A DNA stretch of 18,184 nucleotides from Labilithrix sp. (GTDB lineage Bacteria > Myxococcota > Polyangia > Polyangiales > Polyangiaceae): contig JAQBQL010000250.1 of assembly GCA_028287035.1 (NCBI GenBank), forward strand, positions 1 through 18,184, written 5' to 3'. Shown here piece by piece: positions 7,463 to 15,116 of this stretch (position 1 is its first letter; each line of letters starts with the position of its first letter). The notes below the pieces were generated by a model, which had not been told where the DNA came from, did not search any database, and saw only the letters and a list, made by a program, of their open reading frames with translations. Made by a program: the position numbers and the translations under genes.

Positions 7463-10294
7463 TCAGGCGCGCTCGACGTCGAAGACGCCGGTGTCGAGCC
7501 AATATCGGTCGTACGCGGCGGTTTTCAAGGCGAGAACGAAATCGGTGGGCTCGAACGAGTACTGCTGCCGCTGGCTCGCGACCTTGCCGACCTTGATGTT
7601 GCCCTCGCGATCCTGCTCGAAGGTGATGGTGACGCGGTCCTCGAGGAGCGCCGCTTCGACCTCGGCGCTCTGGGGCCTCACCTCGAAGAGCGGCGAACCC
7701 TCCATCTCCTGCGAGTCGACGTTGCGGAAGCCGATCCGCATGCCATGGGTGTAGACGAACGCCGGGCTCTGGGGCCCCTTCGCGAAGAGCTCGTTGGCCT
7801 TCGCGATGTGAGGCTCGGTGTCCTGGTAGAGGCCGTAGATGGGCCGGTCGGGGGCCGCGGTGATGGCGTCGATGAGGAACCCGGGCAGCTTGTTCTTGTG
7901 GGCGAGGTGCAGCACCGCCGCGCCGGCGGTCACGGTCGACTTCGGGTCCTTGACGAGCCCCTGATCCTTCCACTTCGACGGGTACCACTCGCCAACGCGG
8001 TAGCTCGCCATCGACTTGATGCGCGGCGGGGCGACGGGCATCTCCTTCGTGAAGAGATCCTTGATGCAGGGCAGGGCGGCGGTGCGCCCGGCGAGCACGA
8101 GGAGGTCGACGTCGAACTGCGCGAGGATGTCCGCGTAGCGGCGGAGCGGCTCGCGGAGCACGCGCTCGATGGCGCGCTCCACCTCGCGGGCGTCGAACTC
8201 GAGGAAGAGGTTCTGGATGCCCGGGAAGCCCTCGACCTCGCGCTCGAGGAAGCGATCGGCCTCGCCCACCACCTGCGCGGAGATCGCCGGCAACCCGAAG
8301 ATCTCGAAGACGTACGACAGGAGGTACATCTTGCCGGGCGCGCTGTCCGGCAACGCAAAGCCCTCAGCGACCGACCAGTAGCAGCGAGCGAGCGGCAGCC
8401 AGAGGTAGGGCACGAGGCGCGCGCGGAGCGTCCGCCACGCCGAGCCGTGCCCCGCGTCGCCCTCGCCGAACAGGTGGAGCAGCTTGCCCTTCGCCTGCGC
8501 GGTCGGCAGCTGCCGGAGGATCTGCGGGAAGACGACGTCCTCGACGATGGCGCGGCACACCTCGTCGCCGGCGATGCTGACGCCGTCCTGGAACAGCTTC
8601 GTGATCGACAGCGACGTGCCGGTGCCCGGCAGCTTGTCCTCGTACTCGGCGATCATGACGTCGCTCGTGCCGCCGCCGATGTCCACGGAGGCGACGCGTA
8701 GCCGGGCGGGCCCGTCCTTCGGCGTGCTGCCGTACACGGCGATGAGCTCCTCCATGCTGCCCGAGAAGGTGCCCGAGGCCTCCTCGTAGACGAACACCAT
8801 CTGCGCGGCGAGCGCCTCGTCGACGAACAGGAACCGCTCGAACAGGTTCCGCGCCGCGTCGGTGCAGTTCGGCCGGAGGTCGGGGCGGATGTTGAGCACG
8901 TGGCACGTGAGGATGACCGCGTTGCGGACGAGATCCTCGTAGACCCGCTGCTCCTCCTGGCGCATCCCCGACGGGTACGTGAGGACGAGGTGGCGGAGGA
9001 CGCGCGGATTGCCCTCCTTGCCCTGGAACGTGCGGTACTGCGGGCTGTTGATCTGCGCGTACGCCTGGCACAAGATCTCGACGATCGCGAAGAGCATCAT
9101 CGAGCGCGGCGCGTAGCGCGGGTCGGCCGGAGTCTGCGGGCCGTCCTCGCGCAGGTAACGGCCGCCCGATTCCTCGGGGAGCCACTTGAGGATGCGACCG
9201 AACACGGGGCGGTGCTCGCCTCCGCCGTTCGGACCCGCCGCGACCTGGCCGATCTTCTGCGCGAAGTGCCAGCGCTCGTCGGTCTGGCGATCGTCCCACA
9301 GGTACCGCTTCGGACCCGAGAGCGTGCACTGGAAGCGGTGCGGCGTCTCGAGGGCGCGGTCGAGCGCCTCGCGGCCCATGCGCGCCACGCTCGGCCACTG
9401 GAAGCAGTCGCCGGTCGCCGTCGCGAAGACGGACTTGTCCCAGGGGCTCGGGAGGAACGTGATGCGCGAGTCGAACGTCTCCTGGCTCCGCTCGACCGGG
9501 TTCGAGAGATTTCGCATCTCGAGCGGCACGCCGAACACCCCCGAGTCGCGGCCCTCGACGAGGAGCGCCGTCGACCGCGAGTTGCCGAGGTCGAGGACGA
9601 GCGAGACCGAGATCGGCTGGGAGGTCTCGAGGCGCGAGAGCCGGATCTTCGGCAGTAGCGGGGCGAGCGACTCGAGGAGCGCCGCGAGCTTGAAGAGCGC
9701 CTTGTCGACGCCGGCCCGTTCGAGCTTCCTCACGAGCTCGCGCGTCTCCGGGTGATCGAAGAACTGCGCCACCTCGGTGCGGTCGAGCGCGCGGAACGGC
9801 CGCCCCTCGTCGTACTGGGCGTCGAGGTGACGACCGCCCGATCCCTGCTGCTCGAGCGTGTCGACGGCGAGCACGGCCCGGATCCCGCCGGTGCCCGTCT
9901 CGGCGAGGAAGACCTGCACCGCGAACGGACACGACAGCTGGTAGGGCACGGGGAGCCAGCGGTTCGACAGCTCCGCGAGGTGGTCGTGCGCGCTGATCTC
10001 GACGTCGGGCTCCTCGCCCGGCGACGCGCGGCGTACCGAGAACGTGGCCGGCCCGGCGGGGGGCGCGCCGGTCCCGGGCGCGCCGCCGTTCATCACCACG
10101 AAGCTCGAGACGGTGTCGGGGAGGCCGCGCGGCAGCGCCACGTCGTGGAGCACGATCCCCGTGCTGAAGAAGAGCTCGAGAACCTCGACGTTCGCCGCGT
10201 GCGGCCCGGGGAGGCCCGCCTGCGCGGCGCTTCCGAGCCCGTCGCCGCGCTCGTCGTCCGGGCTGCTGCCGAGAGAGACCTTCTTCTTCACCAT
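7463..10294 (-). CDS. srfB: SrfB-family protein with actin/Hsp70-type ATPase motifs
   Basis: 943-aa protein, ATG at 10292-10294. It shows the nucleotide-binding signatures of the actin/Hsp70/hexokinase fold in the right order: phosphate-1 'DLGNSRST' (235-242), phosphate-2 'DIGGGTSD' (538-545), adenosine motif 'LAGRTAALP' (734-742) and a following 'DPKSTVTAGAAV' segment (783-794). About 230 residues precede phosphate-1, so there is a large N-terminal extension, and the last ~140 residues lie beyond the core. The overall size (about 1000 aa) and the companion srfC match the SrfB virulence-protein family (PF07520). No signal peptide is present, so it should act in the cytoplasm. ATP binding, and possibly polymerisation or client-protein cycling, follow from the fold but are not shown. 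It opens the five-gene srf block. Its start codon lies next to a 10-bp RNA hairpin. Confidence 0.9.
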   Translation of the reverse strand: MVKKKVSLGSSPDDERGDGLGSAAQAGLPGPHAANVEVLELFFSTGIVLHDVALPRGLPDTVSSFVVMNGGAPGTGAPPAGPATFSVRRASPGEEPDVEISAHDHLAELSNRWLPVPYQLSCPFAVQVFLAETGTGGIRAVLAVDTLEQQGSGGRHLDAQYDEGRPFRALDRTEVAQFFDHPETRELVRKLERAGVDKALFKLAALLESLAPLLPKIRLSRLETSQPISVSLVLDLGNSRSTALLVEGRDSGVFGVPLEMRNLSNPVERSQETFDSRITFLPSPWDKSVFATATGDCFQWPSVARMGREALDRALETPHRFQCTLSGPKRYLWDDRQTDERWHFAQKIGQVAAGPNGGGEHRPVFGRILKWLPEESGGRYLREDGPQTPADPRYAPRSMMLFAIVEILCQAYAQINSPQYRTFQGKEGNPRVLRHLVLTYPSGMRQEEQRVYEDLVRNAVILTCHVLNIRPDLRPNCTDAARNLFERFLFVDEALAAQMVFVYEEASGTFSGSMEELIAVYGSTPKDGPARLRVASVDIGGGTSDVMIAEYEDKLPGTGTSLSITKLFQDGVSIAGDEVCRAIVEDVVFPQILRQLPTAQAKGKLLHLFGEGDAGHGSAWRTLRARLVPYLWLPLARCYWSVAEGFALPDSAPGKMYLLSYVFEIFGLPAISAQVVGEADRFLEREVEGFPGIQNLFLEFDAREVERAIERVLREPLRRYADILAQFDVDLLVLAGRTAALPCIKDLFTKEMPVAPPRIKSMASYRVGEWYPSKWKDQGLVKDPKSTVTAGAAVLHLAHKNKLPGFLIDAITAAPDRPIYGLYQDTEPHIAKANELFAKGPQSPAFVYTHGMRIGFRNVDSQEMEGSPLFEVRPQSAEVEAALLEDRVTITFEQDREGNIKVGKVASQRQQYSFEPTDFVLALKTAAYDRYWLDTGVFDVERA

Positions 10295-10295
10295 G

Positions 10296-10319
10296 TGGCG
10301 GTAGGGGATCCTACCACCA
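10296..10319 (-). promoter_or_regulatory. RNA hairpin abutting the srfB start codon
   Basis: In the minus-strand transcript the 27-nt gap between the Rieske-flavoprotein stop and the srfB ATG folds into a 10-bp stem with one G-U wobble and a 4-nt AUCC loop. The core is GGTAGG (10300-10305) pairing with CCTACC (10310-10315). The outer pairs run to 10296 and 10319. Only one base separates the stem from the ATG. The best Shine-Dalgarno-like AGGA sits in the 5' arm and loop. No U-tract follows, so this is not a classical terminator. A translational gate, processing site or partial attenuator is possible. Confidence 0.5.
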
Positions 10320-10321
10320 AG

Positions 10322-12157
10322 CTATTCGTAGCGGATCCCGAGGAGGCTACGCAGGGCGTCGAGGATGGCGCCGGCCGCGCGGACCGGGGCGGCCAGGAGC
10401 GTTCCCGCGAGCGGCGCCGCCCGCTTCACGATGGGTCTCTGGCGCTCGCCGAGGCCCTCCGCGCGGAGGATGGCGTTGGCGGCCTCGATGCCCGTGACCG
10501 CCGCGCGCTCCATGAAGAACGAGAGGGCGTCCGGGTCGTCGGTCCGCACCCAGTCGCCGGCGAGCATCAGGTTCGGGCGAGAGGGGTGGCTGACCGTGGG
10601 CGTGCGCGCGTGGTCGCCGGGGGCGAACAGCGGGAACACGTCGACGTGGCGGAGGACCTTGCTCCGCTTGCGGTCGAGCCGCGCGCCAAGTCGCTCCGCG
10701 GGGAAGTAGGCCTCGAGCACGGCGAGCGCCCGCTCGAAGAGATCGTCGTCCTCGAGCGCCGTGAAGTGCTCGCAGTCGCCGATGTGACACTCGAGGAAGA
10801 GGTCCGCCATCGCCGCGAACTCCTTCTGCATCGTGTGGAGGGCGAAGAAGTTGTCGAGCAGGTCCTCGGCCGCGAAGACCCCGCTGTCCGGGCCGCTCCA
10901 CCGCGCCGCGCCCGGCTCGGTCACGAAGCGCATGCGCATCACCACCACGGAGGTGGTCCGGAGCAGCGGGATGCTGGCCGTCGACGGGTTCCTCGACATG
11001 GCACGCGGAAACACGTTCTTGAGCGAGCCGAGGTCCATCGCGAGCACCACGTGGTCGGCGCGTTCGAGCCCGTCGCCGCCGCTTCCTCCCGCCGCGTCCT
11101 CGTCGACGACCCACACCGCGCCCCCGTCGTCGTGCTTCATCGGGACGGGCGCGAGCGGCTCGGTCGGTGGACCCCGGACCACCTGGCCGTCGGGCGCGAA
11201 CTGTCCGCCGTGGCACGGGCAGTCGAAGAGCATCCCCTTGGCGTCGACGAGGCAGCCCTTGTGGGTGCACTCGGCCTTGAAGGCCGCGAGCCGCTTCGTC
11301 GCCGGGTCCCACGCGAGGCCGAGCTCGCGCGTGCCCACCTTGCGCCGGAACACGCGCGGGGCGTCGCCGAGCTCGCGGTCGCTCACCATGGCGCGCGTGG
11401 CGAGCGCGAGCACCTTGCCAGCGTCGTCGAAGACGAGGCTCTGCACCGGCGTTCCCAGCTTGAAGGTGACGCCTCTCGCCTCGAGCGCCTTCCGCCACGG
11501 GTCGAGGGCGAGTGGCACCATCCCGCCGTCGAACCACGCCGCCTTCACGTCGTCGGCGTCCTCGAGCACGTAGTAATTGAGGGCCTCCGTGGCGACCTTC
11601 GCGCTCACCTCGTCACCGCGCGCGTAGGCGAGGTTCTTCAGGTACGGCACGAGCAGGAGGCTCGCCATCCGGCCCGGCACGCCCGAGCCGCGGAGGAGCG
11701 AGGCGAACGTCTCGTCGTCGAGGTCCGGTCTCGTCGAGCCGCGGGCCGCGTAGGTGCGCATCAGCACGAGGAGGGAAAAGGCGAAGTCACGCACGCGGAG
11801 CACGCCGCGGGGGACCATGCGGAGCAGGAAGAGCGGGGCCGGGCCGGCCGCCGATGCGAGCGTGGTCGCGTGCATGGTGCGGCCCGGTCCCGGGACGCCG
11901 GTGGTGGTGGTGTGCGAGTAGATGTCGCCAGGCACCCCCGCGTCGTCCCATAGCCCGCGCAGGTTCCGGTAGCGCGGGAACATGCCGTGGATGCCGTGCT
12001 CGACGGTGTGCCCGAGCTCGGGATCCACGTACGACACGCAGCGGCCGCCGACCCCGTCGGATTTCTCGAGGACGGTCACCGACAGTCCTGCCTCGGCGAG
12101 CACGTGCGCTGCGGCGAGCCCGGCGATCCCGGCGCCGGCGATGACGACGCGCGTCAT
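10322..12157 (-). CDS. FAD-dependent oxidoreductase (amine oxidase/phytoene desaturase-like) with internal Rieske [2Fe-2S] domain
   Basis: 611-aa protein. The ATG at 12155-12157 overlaps the stop of the upstream gene (ATGA). The N-terminus has the FAD Rossmann signature GAGIAG (8-13), an acidic residue ending strand 2 (E31) and 'GVGGR' (35-39). The C-terminus has the family's second FAD motif 'LMLAGDW' (530-536) with 'AAVTGIEAANAI' behind it. In the middle, residues ~270-350, sits a Rieske domain: CTHKGC (C297, H299, C302) and CPCHGG (C313, C315, H316). Cluster ligands would be C297, H299, C313 and H316. C302 and C315 would form the disulfide seen in high-potential bc1-type Rieske proteins. 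FAD oxidoreductases of this class act on amines, carotenoids or hydroxysqualene. The insertion offers an internal electron outlet, which is inference. The tail (575-605) is amphipathic and may bind membrane. Confidence 0.88.
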   Translation of the reverse strand: MTRVVIAGAGIAGLAAAHVLAEAGLSVTVLEKSDGVGGRCVSYVDPELGHTVEHGIHGMFPRYRNLRGLWDDAGVPGDIYSHTTTTGVPGPGRTMHATTLASAAGPAPLFLLRMVPRGVLRVRDFAFSLLVLMRTYAARGSTRPDLDDETFASLLRGSGVPGRMASLLLVPYLKNLAYARGDEVSAKVATEALNYYVLEDADDVKAAWFDGGMVPLALDPWRKALEARGVTFKLGTPVQSLVFDDAGKVLALATRAMVSDRELGDAPRVFRRKVGTRELGLAWDPATKRLAAFKAECTHKGCLVDAKGMLFDCPCHGGQFAPDGQVVRGPPTEPLAPVPMKHDDGGAVWVVDEDAAGGSGGDGLERADHVVLAMDLGSLKNVFPRAMSRNPSTASIPLLRTTSVVVMRMRFVTEPGAARWSGPDSGVFAAEDLLDNFFALHTMQKEFAAMADLFLECHIGDCEHFTALEDDDLFERALAVLEAYFPAERLGARLDRKRSKVLRHVDVFPLFAPGDHARTPTVSHPSRPNLMLAGDWVRTDDPDALSFFMERAAVTGIEAANAILRAEGLGERQRPIVKRAAPLAGTLLAAPVRAAGAILDALRSLLGIRYE

Positions 12158-12837
12158 GCTCCTCCCTCGATGAACGGAGCAGGCGCTCCCAGCACGGTGG
12201 TCGTGAAGTCCCACGCCTGGCACCACAGCGCGCGGAGCCCGTGGCCCTGGGCGGTGCACGCGCCGAGCCGGTGGCTCCGCCCGGCGCCCCGCGGCACGAG
12301 CGCGATGCGGGCTCGCTGCGCCGGCGGATAGGCGTCCCCGACGACATCGAGCGATCCGGTGACGAGGCGGACGCCCAGCCCGAACGCCACGCGGAGCGGC
12401 CACGCCAGCGCCGAGACGATGGCCCCGTGCTCGCGCGCCTCGAGGTCGAGATCCTGGGCGTGGGCCGACACCGCGCCGCTCGACTGCACGAGCCGGAGCT
12501 CGGGGGCGAGACGCTTCGGCATCCCGTAGTGCTGCCGCCCCAGCTCCACGGGCAGCTCCGCGTCGAGGACCATGTCGAACGGGGCAGCCAGCACCGCGAG
12601 CCCGCGGCGGACCAGCGAGGCGGAGACGACCTCGTGATAGCGAATCGGCAGCTCGGCGGGCGGCTCCGTGTAGTGATTGGCAATCACGACTCCGAGCGGT
12701 CTCCCCAGGACGCGAAGGGCCGAATACCCGATAGGCGGGGGATGAGGGTCTCGCTCCCACAGACCGACCGCGACGAAGCACGTGCCAGAGAGCGTGTAGG
12801 GCGGCCGGAACGGCGGCAGGTCGTCGATCGTGGACAA
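12154..12837 (-). CDS. Acetoacetate decarboxylase-fold family protein
   Basis: 227-aa protein. It appears to start at a TTG (12835-12837): GTAAAGGGGGAG lies immediately upstream as a strong, closely spaced ribosome binding site, and no in-frame ATG or GTG is near. The fold signature is 'RYHEVVSASLV' (66-76), then 'DAELPVELGRQHYGMPKRLA' (92-111). By comparison with Clostridium acetobutylicum ADC ('PKKL', Schiff-base Lys115 and pKa-tuning Lys116), K108 matches the catalytic lysine and R109 replaces the second lysine. It is slightly shorter than classical ADC (~245 aa). Substrate is unknown, since many family members are not acetoacetate decarboxylases. The ATGA overlap with the Rieske flavoprotein implies joint action, perhaps successive steps on a keto-acid or lipid. 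It leads the minus-strand run and faces a divergent gene. Confidence 0.78.
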   Translation of the reverse strand: MSTIDDLPPFRPPYTLSGTCFVAVGLWERDPHPPPIGYSALRVLGRPLGVVIANHYTEPPAELPIRYHEVVSASLVRRGLAVLAAPFDMVLDAELPVELGRQHYGMPKRLAPELRLVQSSGAVSAHAQDLDLEAREHGAIVSALAWPLRVAFGLGVRLVTGSLDVVGDAYPPAQRARIALVPRGAGRSHRLGACTAQGHGLRALWCQAWDFTTTVLGAPAPFIEGGA

Positions 12838-12916
12838 GCTCCCCCTTTACGAAGAACCGTTCAACACTGACTCTTTTGTCGTCAACGTTCCATGTGAAGT
12901 CCAAACTAAATTCGTG
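12838..12916. promoter_or_regulatory. Divergent AT-richer regulatory region
   Basis: This short gap between two divergent genes is clearly more AT-rich than its surroundings and must hold promoters for both. It contains two small palindromes, GAAC-C-GTTC (12854-12862) and AACGTT (12884-12889, within GTCAACGTTCC), about 28 bp apart. They form an imperfect inverted repeat and could be operator half-sites. TGAC and GTCA lie between them. On the minus strand GGAAC followed about 15 nt later by GTCAG loosely resembles an ECF sigma promoter, but the spacing is not ideal. I cannot fix a -10 box for either gene. Confidence 0.45.
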
Positions 12917-13594
12917 ATGCGCCCCGCTCCGCCCATTTCCCTGACTTCACAAGAGCCCCCGCCGCCATCGTCGCTGCTCGATCGGCTCGCGCGGTGGCTC
13001 GAGGGCGGCGGCTCGGGAACGCCGGCGACCATCGTCGCCGATCTCGCGGGTGTGCTCTCGGCGCAGGAGCTGAGCGACCTCCCGTCCGAGGTCGTCGACT
13101 TCTTCGCCGATCCGGGCTCCTTCGTCGTCGTCGCCGGCCTCGATGCCGGTCCGTTCAGCCGCGCGCTGCTCGCCCTCTCGGCGGTGCTCGCGCGTCAGAC
13201 CGACATCCCCGACCGTGTGCGCGGCTTCGAGGGATATCCGGTGACCCAGCGCATCTACCGCGATCGCCACGGGCGCACGCACTGGGATCGCTACGGCCTC
13301 GTCGACGGCGCGTGGCGGCGCCTCTTCCTCGCGCGGGTCGCCGCGTCGCCCGGCCACTTCACCGAGACGTTCCTGATCTACGGCGTGCCGGTGGCCCTGC
13401 CGTTCCGCGCTCGCGTCGAGGACGGGGCGCTCGTCTTCACGCTCACGCCCTCGCTGCGCGCGCCCTTCTCGTGGATCGGCAAGGTGGAGTACCGCACGCG
13501 CCGCACGGGACCGGGGGCGGTCGAGACGAAGGGCGATTTCCGCGTGCCGCTCGTCGGCTTCCGGGTGGCGATGGAGTTCCGCAGCCGCCGCTGA
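12917..13594 (+). CDS. Uncharacterised 225-aa protein
   Basis: I do not recognise it securely. The ATG at 12917 is preferred over a GTG at 12914 or the upstream GTG at 12830, because the latter would run through the AT-rich regulatory gap and overlap the divergent start codon. After a Pro/Ser-rich leader (1-22) comes a helical region to ~95, then a beta-rich half: 'GFEGYPVTQRIYRDRHGRTHWDRYGL' character (~102-127), 'FTETFLIYGVPVALPFRARV' (~148-167), and 'FRVPLVGFRVAMEF' at the end. The C-terminal half faintly recalls the DUF4166-type domains found with some dehydrogenases, but this is weak. There is no signal peptide or transmembrane helix. Divergent orientation from the decarboxylase-fold/Rieske pair suggests shared control. 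The stop is 4 nt from the converging kinase stop. Confidence 0.72.
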   Translation: MRPAPPISLTSQEPPPPSSLLDRLARWLEGGGSGTPATIVADLAGVLSAQELSDLPSEVVDFFADPGSFVVVAGLDAGPFSRALLALSAVLARQTDIPDRVRGFEGYPVTQRIYRDRHGRTHWDRYGLVDGAWRRLFLARVAASPGHFTETFLIYGVPVALPFRARVEDGALVFTLTPSLRAPFSWIGKVEYRTRRTGPGAVETKGDFRVPLVGFRVAMEFRSRR

Positions 13595-13598
13595 GCCG

Positions 13599-15116
13599 TC
13601 ACTCCGCCACGTCGTCGAGCGCCATGGCCCCGGAGACGGGCGGGGGCGTGCAGGGGAGCACGACGCAGAAGCGCGAGCCGCGACCGGGCTCGCTCGTGCA
13701 GCTGAGGCGGCCCCCATGCGTCGTGATGATGCCGTGGCTGATCGAGAGCCCGAGCCCGACACCCTCGCCGTGCGGCTTGGTGGTGAAGAACGGATCGAAG
13801 ATGCGCTCCGCGGTCGCCTCGTCGAAGCCGTCCCCGTTGTCGATCACCTCGAACGTCACGCGCTCGTCGTCGAGGTCCGCGCTGTCGCTGTCCACGCGGA
13901 TCACGATCTCCTTGAGCTCCGTCCGCAACGGATCGCGACGGTTCAGCGCGTCACGGGCGTTCATCACGAGATTCATCAGGACCTGCTGGATCTGCGGCAG
14001 GCGGCACACGATGACCGGCAGCTCGCGGTCGTCGAGGTCGACGCGGATCGCAATGCTCTCCTTGGCCAGCAACGTGCGCACCAGCGTGAGCGTGTTCTGC
14101 ACGACCTCGCGCACCTCGGTGGCGACCGGCCGGCTGTCGTCGGCCCGCCCGAAGTGGAGGAGGTTCCGGACGATCGCCGCGACCTGCTTGGCCTCGCGCT
14201 CGATCTCCTCGAGGAACTGTCGCTCCGGCAGCTCGGGCCCGAGCTTGCTCTTCATGATCTGCGCGTAGTTCAGGATCCCGCTGATCGGGTTGTTGATCTC
14301 GTGGGCGACGCCCGCCGCGAGTGTTCCCAGCGAGTCGAGCTTCTGCCGGTGGAGCATCGGCGCGGCCAGGAGCAGCCTCTGCCGCTGCGCCTCGAGACGC
14401 GCCAGGGAGGCCTGCTGCTCGACGACCAGGTTCTCGAAGCGAGCGGCGAGCACGCGCCAGCAGCCGACCAGCAGCGCGAAGAAGCCGAAGTGCTGGACGA
14501 AGTGCCCGTCGCGCAAGCCGGTCAGGATGCCGAAGTCGGCGATCGTCGCGGCGAAGTAGCAGACGATTCCCGCCGTCATGGGCGCGAGGGCGCGCCGCGA
14601 GCGCGGGTTCTGCACGAGCAACGTGGCGAACGTCACGAAGGCGACCGTCACCCACGTGAGGTAGGTCATCCCGAGCGGCGTGAACGTGAGCCGATGACGG
14701 TGCGCGCTCGCGAGATCCGTGAGGAGGAAGTTCTCGAGCATCAGCCGCGTCCCGAGGCACAGGTCGGAGATGACGCCGGCCACGAAGAGCGTCGTGAGGA
14801 GCAGGTTCAGCCGTTGCCCGAGGACGAGCCAGCGCGGACGCCGCGCCGTCACATCCATCGTGAGGACGCCGAAGACGTACGTGATGTACGGCGTGAACGC
14901 GCAGATGAGCTTCCCCCAGGGGAGCGCGAGCGCGCTGACCTTCTCGCCGAGGTACTTGTACGTGACGATGCAGTAGAGGCCCTCGAGCACCGCGAGGAGC
15001 AGCAGGTACCAGTAGTGCCGCTCCCGCGTCTGCAGGGCGAGGTTCACGGCATGGATGCCGAACCCGATGCATGCGCCTGCCATGATGAGCAGGCTGCCCA
15101 GGTACGCGTCACTCAT
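13599..15116 (-). CDS. Orphan sensor histidine kinase with seven-helix membrane sensor
   Basis: 505 aa from the ATG at 15114-15116 (a GTG at 15129-15131 would add five residues; neither has a clear ribosome site). Seven hydrophobic segments lie at about 5-27, 34-54, 68-90, 96-118, 147-168, 177-198 and 207-225, followed by a helical linker. The kinase core is complete: H box 'GVAHEINNP' with phospho-acceptor H272, N box 'MNLVMNA' (N382, N386), G1 'DNGDGF' (426-431), F box 'FDPFFT' (440-445) and G2 'GEGVGLGLS' (450-458). The HEINNP H box places it in the HPK4/NtrB-like class, many of which partner sigma54 activators. No PAS, HAMP or receiver domain is visible, and no response regulator gene lies nearby, so its partner must be elsewhere. 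It is divergent from the sigma factor gene. The sensed signal is unknown; the buried sensor suggests a membrane-derived cue. Confidence 0.92.
   Translation of the reverse strand: MSDAYLGSLLIMAGACIGFGIHAVNLALQTRERHYWYLLLLAVLEGLYCIVTYKYLGEKVSALALPWGKLICAFTPYITYVFGVLTMDVTARRPRWLVLGQRLNLLLTTLFVAGVISDLCLGTRLMLENFLLTDLASAHRHRLTFTPLGMTYLTWVTVAFVTFATLLVQNPRSRRALAPMTAGIVCYFAATIADFGILTGLRDGHFVQHFGFFALLVGCWRVLAARFENLVVEQQASLARLEAQRQRLLLAAPMLHRQKLDSLGTLAAGVAHEINNPISGILNYAQIMKSKLGPELPERQFLEEIEREAKQVAAIVRNLLHFGRADDSRPVATEVREVVQNTLTLVRTLLAKESIAIRVDLDDRELPVIVCRLPQIQQVLMNLVMNARDALNRRDPLRTELKEIVIRVDSDSADLDDERVTFEVIDNGDGFDEATAERIFDPFFTTKPHGEGVGLGLSISHGIITTHGGRLSCTSEPGRGSRFCVVLPCTPPPVSGAMALDDVAE

Noticed and set aside
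9752..11953. A 733-codon plus-strand open frame opposite srfB and the Rieske flavoprotein
   Set aside because: His/Arg/Glu-rich shadow without domains. The minus-strand frame holds FAD and Rieske motifs.
12854..12889. GAAC...GTTC elements as a LexA box
   Set aside because: The LexA consensus is GAAC-N4-GTTC. Here the spacer is one base in one palindrome and absent in the other.
12158..12904. N-terminal extension of the Rieske flavoprotein frame to 12904
   Set aside because: The extension is Arg/Ala-rich antisense-like text over the decarboxylase-fold gene in another frame. The FAD motif begins right after the ATG at 12157.
13595..13598. A bidirectional terminator between the converging 225-aa gene and the kinase gene
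   Set aside because: Only 4 nt separate the stops and no inverted repeat spans them.
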